Notes: generated by a model from the sequence alone, not told the origin. DNA of 64,000 bases from Leptospira sanjuanensis (GCF_022267375.1 NZ_JAIZBH010000001.1:558001-622000), one strand, 5' to 3'. Positions 22,488-39,286 are shown, numbered from the stretch's first letter. Numbers and translations: made by a program.

Positions 22488-23114
22488 TTAACTTTTTTTC
22501 AGAGCTCCATCCAACCATTCCTTATAAGAATATAAATTGCTGATCTTGGAGATGTAAGCGGTCGCCTCCGGTCCGAGTTCGATTCCGTAGGTCAGAAATC
22601 TTCCCACTACAGGCGCATAAAAAGCGTCCGCAATTGTGAATTCTTTTCCGAAAAGGAAAGGCCCTTTGGAGTTGTTCAGACATTCTTTCCAGATGAATTC
22701 GATTCTTCGAATATCTTTCCACGCTTCTTCGGGGAAGGTCCTTCCGTGAAGTTTTTCAACGAGGTTCATGGACAGATTCTTTCTAAGATCCGTAAAACCA
22801 GAATGCATTTCCGCGACGACGGAACGTGCAACGGCTCTTGCCTCTTTGTCTTTGGGCCAAAGATTTTTTTCCGGAAAAGTCTCGGCGAGATATTCGACGA
22901 TGCTGAACGTGTCCCATACTTTGATGTCGCCGTGGATTAAAACGGGAACCTTTCCGGCTTCCGAATAGAATTTGATCTTTTCGTAAAACTCGGGCGTGTT
23001 CAGGGTCAGTGAAATTTCAGTAAAAGGAATATTCTTTTCTTTTAATAGAATCCAAGGACGCAGGGACCAGGATGAGAATTTTTTATCGCCGATAACTAGT
23101 TGAAGATCCGCCAT
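22488..23114 (-). CDS. Glutathione S-transferase family protein
   Basis: 208 residues with an N-terminal thioredoxin-fold GST domain (about 4-80) and an all-helical C-terminal domain. The active-site region SSWSLRPWILLKE carries the serines used by several bacterial GST classes, and GKVPVLIHGDIKVWDTFSIVEYL contains the conserved cis-proline and the ESxAIxxYL-like glutathione-gamma-glutamyl motif. Members conjugate or reduce electrophiles with glutathione; whether this organism uses glutathione cannot be told from the window. Convergent with copA; single gene. Confidence 0.88.
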   Translation of the reverse strand: MADLQLVIGDKKFSSWSLRPWILLKEKNIPFTEISLTLNTPEFYEKIKFYSEAGKVPVLIHGDIKVWDTFSIVEYLAETFPEKNLWPKDKEARAVARSVVAEMHSGFTDLRKNLSMNLVEKLHGRTFPEEAWKDIRRIEFIWKECLNNSKGPFLFGKEFTIADAFYAPVVGRFLTYGIELGPEATAYISKISNLYSYKEWLDGALKKS

Positions 23115-23219
23115 ACAACCAGATTCGATCTGCGATCCGATCTTGAAAATTGAAATTCTCGGCGGATCGGATCAAATTCGTTCTTCCTTTGATGTTTGCC
23201 CGCGCGTCGCGGTTTTCGC

Positions 23220-23687
23220 TCAGTTTTTTTGTTTGTCCGAAAGGTAAAGACGAACCTGTGTTTCGGGAGTTTCCGCAAAGTTGATCGGATAAATTTCGTA
23301 ATCCGTTGCAAAGGCTCTTCTGTTTTTGATTTCGGAATCGGACCAAACTTGTTGCCAGAGTTGAACGACGATATCCGGGCTTTTTCCTTTTTCGGTGGTC
23401 AATTCGAGATACGTTCCTTCGGGAAGGGAAACGGTTTCAAAACCGTTCGTATCGTTGGAAGCGGCCGGAACTCCGATAAAGTAGGAGTATTCTCCGTTCT
23501 CGTCGCTTTCATAATCCCAATACACAGCGTAGATGGAATCTCCCGGATCGCCGAGTTTCGGAAAAACTTCCTGAAAGAATTTTCCCCAGAGCGGTCCGAT
23601 TTTTCCGTTCGGTCCGAATTCGTCCGCGTTTTTTGTTCTCGTGCGGACTCCGACGAGATTCTTTTTCGGCATCGGGATTTGTTTCAT
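23220..23687 (-). CDS. GyrI-like small-molecule-binding domain protein
   Basis: 155 residues consisting of one GyrI/AraC effector-binding domain without DNA-binding part. Typical elements: IGPLWGKFFQEVF, IYAVYWDYESDENGEYSYFIG and the C-terminal IYPINFAETPETQVRLYL. Free-standing members bind hydrophobic or cationic small molecules or act as gyrase inhibitors/cyclopropanoid hydrolases; the ligand is unknown here. Start ATG has AAAGAGGAAAT upstream. It is followed 105 bp later by the GST gene on the same strand, which may reflect a detoxification theme. Confidence 0.83.
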   Translation of the reverse strand: MKQIPMPKKNLVGVRTRTKNADEFGPNGKIGPLWGKFFQEVFPKLGDPGDSIYAVYWDYESDENGEYSYFIGVPAASNDTNGFETVSLPEGTYLELTTEKGKSPDIVVQLWQQVWSDSEIKNRRAFATDYEIYPINFAETPETQVRLYLSDKQKN

Positions 23688-23934
23688 GATTTCCTCTTTA
23701 TTAAACGAAGTCTAACGGATCGAAAAATACGATACGAAACACGTTCAACAAGAGGCAATCCAATTCTCTCGACTTTTTGAATCGGATTTGGGCGAATATC
23801 GATCGTTCGCGAGCAGCGTCCATTACCTAACTAATCCGATTTCCTGATTTTTATCAATCTTTCCAAAGGCTTTTCGACGCCGCTTCGATTTGACGAATCG
23901 ATCCTTCTATGGAGTACTTAGGTAAGTTTATGGA

Positions 23935-23954
23935 GATTCTTGTTCAAAAGAATC
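23935..23954 (+). promoter_or_regulatory. Small hairpin in the leader of the PAS-HTH gene
   Basis: GATTCTT / AAGAATC with a 6-nt loop, 30 bp before the start codon. It may be a leader structure; no known riboswitch is recognised. Weak evidence. Confidence 0.25.
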
Positions 23955-23984
23955 TTATATCTCCAACGGGATAGGAGGAAGTCT

Positions 23985-24728
23985 ATGTGCGTTTCAGATA
24001 ATCAAAGTGGGTACGGATCGGGGAATACGAATCTTTCGTCCATTTTGACTTCTTACTTTTACCAAGATCCTCACGCGATCTTTATCACGGACCGCGACGG
24101 TAGGATCGAATACATAAATCCGGTGTTTGAGAATATTTCCGGATATAAACAAACCGACTTGATCGGAAAGAATCCGGGCTTCTTTCAGTCGGGCGCGCAC
24201 GGACGGGAATTTTACGAACAACTGTGGAAGACCATTCTTGCGGGAAAAGAATACGAAGGATATTTTTTAAACCGAAATGGATTCGGTGAAACGATTTCCT
24301 GGAAGGAAAGAATCACTCCTCTCCGCGACGAAGAAGGGAATATTTCGAATTTCTTATGCAGAGTCGACGTTCCGTCCGAAAAGGCGTCCGATTCCGCGAA
24401 TACGGAGCAGGCGTTCGGGACTTCCGTTCAGAAACACGAAACAGCCGGATTCTCCGCTTCTACGGAAATCGGAAAGGTCCGGGAATCCTTGTTTCCGAAA
24501 CTTCAAAAGGAATACGGACTTACGTATCAGGAAGCGAAGATCTGCGATCTTTTGGTCGCAGGTCAAACTCGTGAAAGTCTGGTCCGGGAATTGGGAGTAC
24601 ATTCAGGAACTCTAAAGAACCATTTAAAGGCGATTTATCGTAAAACGATCGAAAAGGATTTGGCGGAACCCGGTCAGGGCAGGGACAAGCTGCAAAGACT
24701 GACGATGTTTCTAATCCGACTTTGTTAA
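23985..24728 (+). CDS. PAS-domain protein with LuxR-type HTH
   Basis: 247 residues. A PAS domain (about 20-125: DPHAIFITDRDGRIEYINPV..GYKQTDLIGKNPGFFQSG) is followed by a variable linker and a C-terminal helix-turn-helix of LuxR/GerE type (about 170-240: LTYQEAKICDLLVAGQTRESLVRELGV split by the turn, then HSGTLKNHLKAIYRK). I infer a one-component sensor-regulator reacting to a cytoplasmic ligand, redox state or light. Start ATG 23985 follows TAGGAGGAAG; the longer frame from 23940 is less likely. It is alone, ended by a terminator shared with msrA; its targets are unknown. Confidence 0.82.
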   Translation: MCVSDNQSGYGSGNTNLSSILTSYFYQDPHAIFITDRDGRIEYINPVFENISGYKQTDLIGKNPGFFQSGAHGREFYEQLWKTILAGKEYEGYFLNRNGFGETISWKERITPLRDEEGNISNFLCRVDVPSEKASDSANTEQAFGTSVQKHETAGFSASTEIGKVRESLFPKLQKEYGLTYQEAKICDLLVAGQTRESLVRELGVHSGTLKNHLKAIYRKTIEKDLAEPGQGRDKLQRLTMFLIRLC

Positions 24729-24762
24729 GCGACATCGATTGGTTTCGATTCGCGAAATAAAA

Positions 24763-24795
24763 GAATCGGAGTCGTCGCAAAAACGATTCCGATTC
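24763..24795. terminator. Terminator between PAS-HTH and msrA
   Basis: GAATCGGAGTCGT / ACGATTCCGATTC pair over 13 positions with one mismatch and a 7-nt loop, between convergent genes. Confidence 0.7.
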
Positions 24796-24812
24796 CTCCG
24801 TATGACTTCGGT

Positions 24813-25406
24813 TTAATTTTTTCCCCAGACGTTTTCCAGATACGCCTCTCTTCCGGAACCTTTTCGATACGCTTTGTAGTGATCGGGATTGGTTTTGTAG
24901 TAATTCTGATGATATCCTTCGGCTGCATAGAACGCGGTGAAGGGAAGAATTTCGACCACGATCGGCCCTTTGAATTTTCCGGACTTTGCGATCTCTTGTT
25001 TGGATTCTTCCGCTGCTTTCTTTTGAGCCTCGCTGTGATAAAAAATTCCGGTTCGATATTGATTGCCTCGATCCGCAAATTGTCCTCCGTTATCCGTAGG
25101 ATTGATCTGTTTCCAGAAGACCTTCAGCAATTCCGCGTAACGAATCTTAGAAGGATCGAATTCTATCTGAACGCTTTCTCGATGACCCGTTCTTCCGTAG
25201 CCGACGTCCTCGTAGGTCGGATTGACCTCTTTACCGCCCGAATAACCGGACGTAACGGAAATCACTCCGTTCAAAGATTCGAACGGACCTTCCATACACC
25301 AAAAACAACCTCCTGCGAACGTAGCCTTCTCCGTTTTGGGCGCGGACCAGAGCGGATAAAAAAAGAAAAGAATTCCGAGGGAAATCAATACTTTAGAGTA
25401 AAACAC
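24813..25406 (-). CDS. msrA: Exported peptide methionine sulfoxide reductase A
   Basis: 197 residues. The catalytic motif GGCFWCMEGPFESLNGV is present, its first Cys being the nucleophile that reduces methionine-S-sulfoxide; GYSGG, the RTGHRESVQIEFDP segment and YHQNYYKTNPDHY are also conserved. A hydrophobic N-terminus (about residues 5-21, ending LWSA) indicates export to the periplasm, where it would repair oxidised envelope proteins. Translation starts at GTG 25406 with AAAGAGG upstream. It lacks a fused MsrB domain, and no msrB is adjacent. Confidence 0.93.
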   Translation of the reverse strand: MFYSKVLISLGILFFFYPLWSAPKTEKATFAGGCFWCMEGPFESLNGVISVTSGYSGGKEVNPTYEDVGYGRTGHRESVQIEFDPSKIRYAELLKVFWKQINPTDNGGQFADRGNQYRTGIFYHSEAQKKAAEESKQEIAKSGKFKGPIVVEILPFTAFYAAEGYHQNYYKTNPDHYKAYRKGSGREAYLENVWGKN

Positions 25407-25576
25407 ATAAACCTCTTTAAAAGAAAGTTCGAAACTTTTACGAAACGGTTACACGAAGAATAAGGAACCCTTTTTCAGTGAACGACTCGATCGAAAAACC
25501 GATTTTTCTGTTTTTCATTGCGAAAGAAAAAAATTCCTATGTTTTCTTTTCGAAGATCTAATTCTAAGAATAGAAT

Positions 25577-26829
<1,253 letters not shown>

Positions 26830-26833
<4 letters not shown>

Positions 26834-27744
26834 CTTCGTTTCGGGATGCTCTTTCGATCGGACTTTGAATCCATACGATGCGGATCGTTTGAGTCGGGTT
26901 TGACCGCGGCATAAAGAACGAAGCGGAAATATCTTCTCATTCTTTCACTTCCTAGAAAGTCCGCGAATCTCGCATAGTTGTCCGCGATTCTTTCCGGAAT
27001 GGATGTCTGCGGTTTGGCGGTCACACGTTTTAAAAAACGGGAGAATCCTTCAAAGACATCCTTCTCTAAAAACGCAAAGCCGTCCTCAAACTCGAACCCG
27101 GCGTCGCGCAAGATTTGAGAAAGGGAATCAGTTGTGACCCGATTCCGTTTCGGGATGGAACTTAACGTACAGACCGCGCTTCGAAACCAAGAATCCAAAA
27201 GGTTCAAAGGCGATTCGTTCAGGATCAATTCGGCCGAGACCAATCGTCCTCCCGGCTTGAGAATTCGAAACGCTTCCTTACAAAACGCGATTCGATCGGA
27301 AAAAAAAACCGCGCTGTCCAAACAAAGAATCCGATCGAAGCTCCGATCCGCAAAAGAAGGAAGAGCCGTTTCGATCGGGGACAGGATGAGAGTCGGTCGA
27401 GGATCGGACGGAGAAAACCCGCGTCGGTCCAACAGATTTTTTGCAAATTCGGTTTGAACCGAAGAAGCGTTGACCCCGGTCAGATCTTCGAACGCAACGG
27501 AGAATTCTTCCTTCCAAACGAAGAACTGGTCCCCGCAACCGAAGCCGAGATCCAAAACCTTAAGTCCCGTTCCGAGTTCGGCCTTTTGTCCGAGCAGAAC
27601 GGCTAACGTTTTGCAAGCGGCGGGATAATCGTCCGTGTCCCTCCAATAACCGAAGTTGGCCCAGGAAGAATTTTCCGGATTCAGATACAGATGCGTAAGA
27701 GTGTCGGGCGCTTCTTCGATTTTTTTTCGGGAAAAAAAACTCAC
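26830..27744 (-). CDS. Class I SAM-dependent methyltransferase
   Basis: 304 residues. The SAM-binding motif I VLDLGFGCGDQ lies at about residues 65-75, followed by the acidic motif II region and post-motif LCLDSAVFFSD and the ILKPGGRLVSAEL strand, typical of small-molecule or lipid methyltransferases. The N-terminal WANFGYWRDTDDYPAAC resembles enzymes acting on sterol or fatty substrates. GTG start with AAGGAG upstream. The C-terminal tail is basic. It overlaps tail-to-tail with the FAD oxidoreductase gene, so the pair may act together, though each has its own promoter. Confidence 0.85.
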
Positions 27745-27941
27745 CTTAGAAAATTCTCCTTAAAACGGGACTATTAAAATTCTTACAAGAATCGGCGATT
27801 CGAGGCGTTCTACGAAGATTCGATTGTGTGTAAACAACCGTTCCGGCGCTCGAAGAAGGTTTCGATTTTTCAAGTCGCATTAAATAATATCTAAACATAC
27901 ATTAAGTTTGTCCGATATATCCTGTAGAATTATCGGGAAAC

Positions 27942-28517
27942 ATGTTCGTCATCACGCTCTTAGATCCGAATCAAACCAAAAGCAATTTATTGCTTCGCTG
28001 GAAAATCAAACTCGATCGCAAGCAAGTTACTCCGGTTCTAGTATTTCCGGAAGCTTCGATCAATTTGGAAAAGCTGCACGTTCTCGCAAAAATTTCGTCC
28101 AGACAAAAATCCCGATCCTCCGTTCCCGTTTTTTTTCACGCGGAGTCCCTTCTGAAGGCCGCGGACTTTCTGCTTTCGGATAGAATTCCCAAGGGAGAAA
28201 AAATTCTTCCGGTCTTTGTCGACTTCGGATCGATCGGCAAGGACAAGAACGGAAACGACTTCGAAGAACAAGTGGAAATTCTTCAGAGAAAGATTGAAAG
28301 AAATTTCTCGGCCGTTTGTTTTTTAGAGACAGGGAAGGCGCAGGCAAGCATAGAACGTTCGGGAAATCGGAACTGGCTCTTTCACAAGTCGTCCTTGGTC
28401 GTCGGGATGGAAGGAAGAGGCTTTAAAATTTTACGGAAGGACTTGCCTCAGGCTGAAGAAGGGGAGTTGTCAGCGGAGTCTTGGATTCCCGGTGGACTTC
28501 TCGAAGGCGGACGTTAA
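27942..28517 (+). CDS. Hypothetical protein
   Basis: 191 residues, no recognised domain. Mixed alpha/beta character with no signal peptide or membrane segment: strands FVITLLD, VTPVLVFPE, SVPVFFHAE, ILPVFVDFG and SAVCFLETG alternate with charged helices, which would fit a Rossmann-like fold. The end is acidic (PQAEEGELSAES) then glycine-rich. ATG follows CGGGAAAC. It is a single gene between a divergent methyltransferase and the SET-domain gene. Confidence 0.6.
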   Translation: MFVITLLDPNQTKSNLLLRWKIKLDRKQVTPVLVFPEASINLEKLHVLAKISSRQKSRSSVPVFFHAESLLKAADFLLSDRIPKGEKILPVFVDFGSIGKDKNGNDFEEQVEILQRKIERNFSAVCFLETGKAQASIERSGNRNWLFHKSSLVVGMEGRGFKILRKDLPQAEEGELSAESWIPGGLLEGGR

Positions 28518-28599
28518 GAAAATAATTTACGTTTTTAGAATGGTTCTTCTTCCCTCGTCTTATGTTCGAGGGGACTCGCATTAAATATTACTCGAATTC

Positions 28600-28677
<78 letters not shown>

Positions 28678-28681
28678 CTGC

Positions 28682-29212
28682 ATGATCGAGAAACGAATCA
28701 ACAAATTCGGGGAGAACGGAACCTTCGCAACGAAGAACATCCCCAAAGGAACCTTGCTGTTCAGCTACAGCGAGTGGATCGAAGACGAAGAGTTCGGATG
28801 GAAAGTTCTGACGGTTGAAGAAGCCGAGTCTCTTCCCGATTCGGAAAAGGAAATCTTCATGAAATACGGTTACGACGTGGACTTCGGTCTGGTCACCGGC
28901 CCTACCAGCGATCAGTACGTGATCAACCATTCCAACTTCATGAATCATTCCTGCGATCCGAACATGTGGTACGATCAGGACGACAACATCGTCGCCAAGA
29001 GAGAGATTCAGGCCGGGGAAGAGCTTACGATCGATTATGCGAACTTTATCGTAAACTTCGATCAAACCTTCGAATGCGGCTGCGGATCGACGAACTGCAG
29101 AAAATCCATCCGGAAAGACGATTGGAAACTTCTGATCAACGAATATCAGATGAACTTCCCGAAATTCATCCAAAAAGAAATCAAAAAACTCTACGTAAAA
29201 ATCCCAGTATAG
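28682..29212 (+). CDS. SET-domain protein (lysine methyltransferase-like)
   Basis: 176 residues comprising a complete SET domain plus post-SET cysteines. Visible motifs: GTFATKNIPKGTLLF near the N-terminus, the catalytic NHSCDPN, EELTIDYANF with its tyrosine, and a zinc-binding CGCGSTNCR close to the end. In eukaryotes and a few bacteria such proteins transfer methyl groups from SAM to lysines; the target in spirochaetes is unknown. ATG 28682 is preferred (AGGGA 9 nt upstream) over a TTG at 28649 that adds 11 residues. No signal peptide, so it most likely acts on a cytoplasmic protein. Confidence 0.85.
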   Translation: MIEKRINKFGENGTFATKNIPKGTLLFSYSEWIEDEEFGWKVLTVEEAESLPDSEKEIFMKYGYDVDFGLVTGPTSDQYVINHSNFMNHSCDPNMWYDQDDNIVAKREIQAGEELTIDYANFIVNFDQTFECGCGSTNCRKSIRKDDWKLLINEYQMNFPKFIQKEIKKLYVKIPV

Positions 29213-29231
29213 AACGACCTAAAAACGAAAA

Positions 29232-29915
29232 TCACTTTCTAACCTTTAAGATTCTTTCCAGGATTCCTCTCCGCAGAAGTCCTGGAGAATCTTCGGCGAA
29301 TGCGGAACTGGTGCTCCGGGCGTTTTCTATGGAATAGAACACGTCCGGCTCGACGGTCTGTACGATTCTCATCGCCTGACGAATCTTCTTTCTTTTTAAA
29401 ACCGTAAAAACGATCTTAACCGGGCCTCTGCTTCCTTGGCCGTTCATGGTCGTCACTCCGTAACCCGCTTTGGAAAGTTTGTCCGCGATTTCCTCACCGT
29501 GTTCGGGGGAAATGATTCTTAAGAGAGAATAACCGATCGCCAACTTTTCTTCGAGAATCATTCCGATAAACGTTCCGGTCGCGAAGCCGCCGGCGTACGC
29601 AAGATAACAAAGGACGTTGTTTAAATTCTTGATGACCTGCGTGATCACGATCACCCAAAGTAGAACTTCCAAAAATCCTAGAGAAGCAGCGATCGCTTTC
29701 TTTTCGCGTGTAAGAAGAATGACCCGGATCGTTCCGATCGAAACGTCCGTCACTCGGGCGCAAAAAATAAAACAGGGAAGAAGAACGTAATCGAAGATAG
29801 GATTTCCGGGAGAAGGAAAACTCAGTTCCATACGAACTAGCATTGCCGAAAGAAGCAAACTCGTCGAGGAGAATTGATCCGTTTGGAATGAACGATTCGT
29901 TTTGCAGGAGTCCAA
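29232..29915 (-). CDS. UPF0316 membrane protein (DUF5698 plus DUF2179)
   Basis: 227 residues in the longest frame. Three membrane helices in the first two thirds ([51 protein letters not shown]) make up the UPF0316/DUF5698 region; a cytoplasmic DUF2179 domain follows ([20 protein letters not shown]). Function of the family is not established. The TTG at 29915 has AAAGGA upstream, but internal ATGs at 29843 or 29831 would give a length nearer the family norm. Convergent with the SET-domain gene, with 19 bp between them. Confidence 0.85.
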   Translation of the reverse strand: MDSCKTNRSFQTDQFSSTSLLLSAMLVRMELSFPSPGNPIFDYVLLPCFIFCARVTDVSIGTIRVILLTREKKAIAASLGFLEVLLWVIVITQVIKNLNNVLCYLAYAGGFATGTFIGMILEEKLAIGYSLLRIISPEHGEEIADKLSKAGYGVTTMNGQGSRGPVKIVFTVLKRKKIRQAMRIVQTVEPDVFYSIENARSTSSAFAEDSPGLLRRGILERILKVRK

Positions 29916-30181
29916 CGAATCCTTTTTATAGACGGAAAGGAATCAAATACGGCAGAAACGAAATCAAATCTCGTTCGGGGATTTTTAAGAATGACCGATC
30001 TACGCGCGTTGCGCCGAAAAAATCCGTAACCTACACATCTGATAAACGACTTATAAATTTCTTAAAAAGAGGAAACGGAATTAAAAAAATGGAATCTTGA
30101 TTTCGTTTAACGTTTCGCTTTTTAATCGTTAAAACGGATTTCCGGTTTCTTTTTCAAAAGAAACGTTGAGAATCCCTCCCT

Positions 30182-32260
30182 ATGAAAAGAACCGCGTCGA
30201 TCCTTGTAACGATTTGTTTCTTCGCTTATCAAAATTGTTCTCCTTCCGATTCGAAGGAAAATTCGCTTCTTTCTTTGTTAAACACGAAGATCGACGTTAG
30301 TTCCGATTCGGAAAACAAAACAAAAACGTTTTTATCCGGAGAAGGAACGTCGAACGTTTTTCATTCTTTGGAATATCGAAATCTTCCCGAATCGAGAAGG
30401 ATTTCCATCGGAGAAAAGACGTATTCGGCGAAAACCGATCCGATCTTTGTCGATTCTTTAGGAAGAGAGGCGAACTTTCGGGGATTTAATATTTCCGGAA
30501 ATACGAAACTCGTTCAGCACGGATTTAAACCCTTCCAAAACGAATCGGACGCGGAGATTGCGTTTGCACGATTGGGAAAAACTACGGGATCGAATATGAT
30601 TCGTTTTACGATCGCTTGGGAAGGAGTTCATACGGCCGTCGATACGATCGATTATGCGTATCTCGACGCCGTAATCGATCAAATGAAGAAGGCGATCGCG
30701 TTGAAGATGTATGTTCTTGTCGATTATCATCAGGATCTATTCTCCCGAAATCTATTCAACAAAAACTCGTGGTATACGGGAAACGGAGCGCCGAAGTGGG
30801 TAACCCCTGCGGGGACATATCCGAACGAATATTGCGGAATCGTTTGCGCGAATTGGAGTCAGAACAACCTTACCAACGAGGCGGTCCGAAAAGGATTTCG
30901 GAATTTTTGGAACGACGCTTCGTTTAACACTTCCGCAGGAACCAGAAGAATGCAGACCGAATTCGTTTGGCAATTGGGAAAGGCCGCAAAATACATTCAA
31001 GAACGCTTAACTACCGAAGAATTCGATTTCATTCTGGGAATCGATCCGTTCAACGAACCCGTGGACGGAGGAATGGAAGGACTTTCACCGGCACAATGGG
31101 ACAATCGGAAGTTATGGCCTTTTTACGGAAGAATTCGTCAGGAATTGAACGCGAACGGATGGGAATCCAAATTCGTATATGCGGAACCTGTTGTATTCTG
31201 GAATACGAATGTAGGAAGCGCGATCGTTCCTCCCACGGGCGGAGGCCATCTTACTACTTTGCCCGGGCCGGGTTTTGTGTTTAATTCCCATTTTTACGAC
31301 GCGGGAAGAATGGGAACGGATCTGACCGGAATCGACAACGCGACGTATTTTAAATATTTGGACGAGATCCGAACCGAAACGAGATTTTTGAAAATTCCCG
31401 TGTTTTTGAGCGAGTTCGGGATGTGGTTGAACGGAGTCGGCGCGAAAGACACTCCTAGAATGATTTCCGCCGTGTATCAGGCGATGGAAATTTCGGATGT
31501 GGGACAGTCGACTAAGACTCGTTATGCGGACTTTTATTCCCTTTTGGTTTCCGGAACACAATGGCACTGGGATTATTATTACGACAATCATTTCGAATAT
31601 ATGAACGGGAACACCTCCAAGCTGATCACGAAAAAGGACGCTTGGAACGACGAGAATTTTTCGGTGATCGGAAATTACGGAACGACCTGGAATGTGGATT
31701 ATCGTGCGATTCAAAGGAGTTATCCGAGAAGGTCACAGGGAAGAATTTTAAGTTTTTATTATAATACACTCGGTGCGGATTCTTGGAACAATCCGTATGC
31801 CTGGGGAGGAATTCGACCGAAGATAAACGGAACCACGTATTTTTCCGATCGAAGATTTGCGATTCTGATTTGGAAAGGAAGAAGTTCAGAAGCGCCCACG
31901 GAGATTTTTATTCCTCCGCATTTTTCGGCGCAGAATCTGGTTTTGATTTCCGATTCCGGAATTTACAACAAAACTTTGTCCGCATCGATTGCGAACGGAT
32001 TTAACGAATCGATTCTTATTCCCGATCCGGATAGAATGACCGGTTCCGGTTCCCTTTTGGTTTCCTGGGACGATTTGGAAGCGGGTGAAAATGAGGAAAC
32101 GATCCATTACGTTTTGATTGTGGATGGAAACGGAGTTTCTTATACGGATGAGTGGTTGGCGTTACTGCAAGCGGATTTGAACCGAAGAATTTTGAACGAG
32201 AAAAAGAGTCCGGTTTATTTAATCGGAAAGATGACGTACGGGGGTTATCCTGCGCAGTAG
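30182..32260 (+). CDS. Endoglycoceramidase-like GH5 glycoside hydrolase lipoprotein
   Basis: 692 residues. The signal sequence ends FFAYQNC, so Cys19 is probably lipidated and the enzyme anchored at the cell surface or periplasmic face. The catalytic (beta/alpha)8 barrel spans about 90-500 with acid/base Glu292 in DPFNEPVDGG and nucleophile Glu411 in FLSEFGMW; LVDYHQDLFS and FNSHFYD are further GH5 landmarks. A C-terminal beta-sandwich (about 540-690) matches the architecture of endoglycoceramidases, which remove glycans from glycosphingolipids. Substrate assignment is inference from architecture. Monocistronic, followed by an intergenic repeat. Confidence 0.85.
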   Translation: MKRTASILVTICFFAYQNCSPSDSKENSLLSLLNTKIDVSSDSENKTKTFLSGEGTSNVFHSLEYRNLPESRRISIGEKTYSAKTDPIFVDSLGREANFRGFNISGNTKLVQHGFKPFQNESDAEIAFARLGKTTGSNMIRFTIAWEGVHTAVDTIDYAYLDAVIDQMKKAIALKMYVLVDYHQDLFSRNLFNKNSWYTGNGAPKWVTPAGTYPNEYCGIVCANWSQNNLTNEAVRKGFRNFWNDASFNTSAGTRRMQTEFVWQLGKAAKYIQERLTTEEFDFILGIDPFNEPVDGGMEGLSPAQWDNRKLWPFYGRIRQELNANGWESKFVYAEPVVFWNTNVGSAIVPPTGGGHLTTLPGPGFVFNSHFYDAGRMGTDLTGIDNATYFKYLDEIRTETRFLKIPVFLSEFGMWLNGVGAKDTPRMISAVYQAMEISDVGQSTKTRYADFYSLLVSGTQWHWDYYYDNHFEYMNGNTSKLITKKDAWNDENFSVIGNYGTTWNVDYRAIQRSYPRRSQGRILSFYYNTLGADSWNNPYAWGGIRPKINGTTYFSDRRFAILIWKGRSSEAPTEIFIPPHFSAQNLVLISDSGIYNKTLSASIANGFNESILIPDPDRMTGSGSLLVSWDDLEAGENEETIHYVLIVDGNGVSYTDEWLALLQADLNRRILNEKKSPVYLIGKMTYGGYPAQ

Positions 32261-32285
32261 GGGAGAATGTTGTAGGGTGATTTTA

Positions 32286-32439
32286 TCGTAGTTCCTACGC
32301 TTTTTCCGTAAAACATCGAGCCCCGCCCTGTTTTTGGGTGGTGGGGAGAGGCGGCGGGAAATCTTACGAAAATCTCCCTATCACGGAAAAACATTTTCCG
32401 CAACGAAAAATTTTATCTCACGCTTTGTAGGAACTCCGA
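32286..32439. repeat. Intergenic repeat with terminal inverted repeats (copy A)
   Basis: About 154 bp bounded by TCGTAGTTCCTAC and GTAGGAACTCCGA, which match in 12 of 13 positions as inverted repeats. The core has a C-rich/G-rich hairpin (CCCCGCCC .. GGGTGGTGGGG) and the string CTATCACGGAAAAA. A diverged relative with the same core order lies at 52465-52620. It encodes nothing and sits between the GH5 gene and crcB. Confidence 0.65.
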
Positions 32440-32450
32440 CGACGAACGAC

Positions 32451-32834
32451 TCAAAAACTTTTTCCGACCCAAGCCCCGAACAGAGCCAGCCCGATTCCAC
32501 CGAAAACGCTCACCAAACTATATGCAATAAGTAGCATATAGTTCTCCGTTCGAAACATCTGCAACGTTTCATAGGAGAAAGTCGAAAACGTGGTAAACCC
32601 TCCGCACAGACCGGAAGCAAGAAAGAATTTCCACTGGGGATCGAATGCGGGGAAACGATCAAAAACCGCATAAACGACTCCGATGATAAACGAACCGAAA
32701 AGGTTTGCGGTTAAAGTTCCCCAAGGAAGCATAAAACCGAGAACCGTTCCGAACCAATATTGAAGGCAATAACGAAAAACGCTTCCGAGTGCGCCGCCGA
32801 TTCCGATCCAGAGTAAGGTTCTTTCAAGACTCAT
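32451..32834 (-). CDS. crcB: CrcB/Fluc fluoride exporter
   Basis: 127 residues, four transmembrane helices. Family signatures: [10 protein letters not shown] at the N-terminus, [14 protein letters not shown] with the channel-lining Asn, and [12 protein letters not shown] with the phenylalanines and threonines that coordinate fluoride. Members are dual-topology dimeric fluoride channels that protect cytoplasmic enzymes. It is last in an operon, overlapping the preceding small membrane protein gene by ATGA (32831-32834). No fluoride riboswitch is visible before the operon section. Confidence 0.93.
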   Translation of the reverse strand: MSLERTLLWIGIGGALGSVFRYCLQYWFGTVLGFMLPWGTLTANLFGSFIIGVVYAVFDRFPAFDPQWKFFLASGLCGGFTTFSTFSYETLQMFRTENYMLLIAYSLVSVFGGIGLALFGAWVGKSF

Positions 32835-33235
32835 AAATTCTTGTTCCGTTCCTTAAAATAACGGTAGATCTGATACAGCCCGACTCCGAGCGTCACGATC
32901 GAATCATCCACGGGTCCCGGTGCCAAATTCGGAGCGATCCAATAGAGAAGAATGACGAGAACGGGCCAGAAAATTCGCAACGTTTCGACGGGTTTCGAAT
33001 CCTTAATCCCGAACCAAATCCCGACTAACAAGGCTAATACGACGCTGATGAGAAATCCCGCAAAAAGGAGAACGTGTTTTCCCGCAAGAAGAGTCCAATC
33101 GGCAAACGTATGCGCGTTTCCGTAATCGTCCTTCAGAAAGAGAATCGTTCCACTGAGTGCGGCAAAAAAAGTGAAAAAGGGAATCAGCATTCCCCATAAA
33201 CAACCGTATTTGATTTTACCGGAAACGTCGGACAT
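32831..33235 (-). CDS. Small four-helix membrane protein, unknown
   Basis: 134 residues with four hydrophobic segments ([57 protein letters not shown] and the C-terminal [16 protein letters not shown]). The segment [20 protein letters not shown] resembles DUF1232-like or YkvA-like 'P.D.ip...lG' helical motifs, so it may belong to that group. It overlaps crcB by 4 bp and follows prfB by 34 bp, making cotranscription likely. Function unknown. Confidence 0.7.
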   Translation of the reverse strand: MSDVSGKIKYGCLWGMLIPFFTFFAALSGTILFLKDDYGNAHTFADWTLLAGKHVLLFAGFLISVVLALLVGIWFGIKDSKPVETLRIFWPVLVILLYWIAPNLAPGPVDDSIVTLGVGLYQIYRYFKERNKNL

Positions 33236-33269
33236 CTTTTGATTCTCTCGGAAAAAATATTCAGAAAAC

Positions 33270-34373
<1,104 letters not shown>

Positions 34374-34427
34374 ATGCTTTGCTTCGATCGATTTGATGAT
34401 TTCCGGTTATCCTTGGGATGAACGGAG

Positions 34428-35273
<846 letters not shown>

Positions 35274-35277
35274 AGGT

Positions 35278-39196
<3,919 letters not shown>

Positions 39197-39286
39197 GGCC
39201 GTTAAAAACAGGTTTTCCTGCTTTTTCCCGGGGTCAAGAGGATTCAAACTGATCCGTCTTGGAGAAGGGAAAAATTGACCTTGAGC

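Noticed and set aside
31112..31714. 200-codon antisense frame inside the GH5 gene
   Set aside because: Shadow of the catalytic domain coding sequence.
32451..33235. Fluoride riboswitch for crcB
   Set aside because: crcB overlaps the preceding gene in the operon and no fluoride-aptamer consensus is visible upstream.
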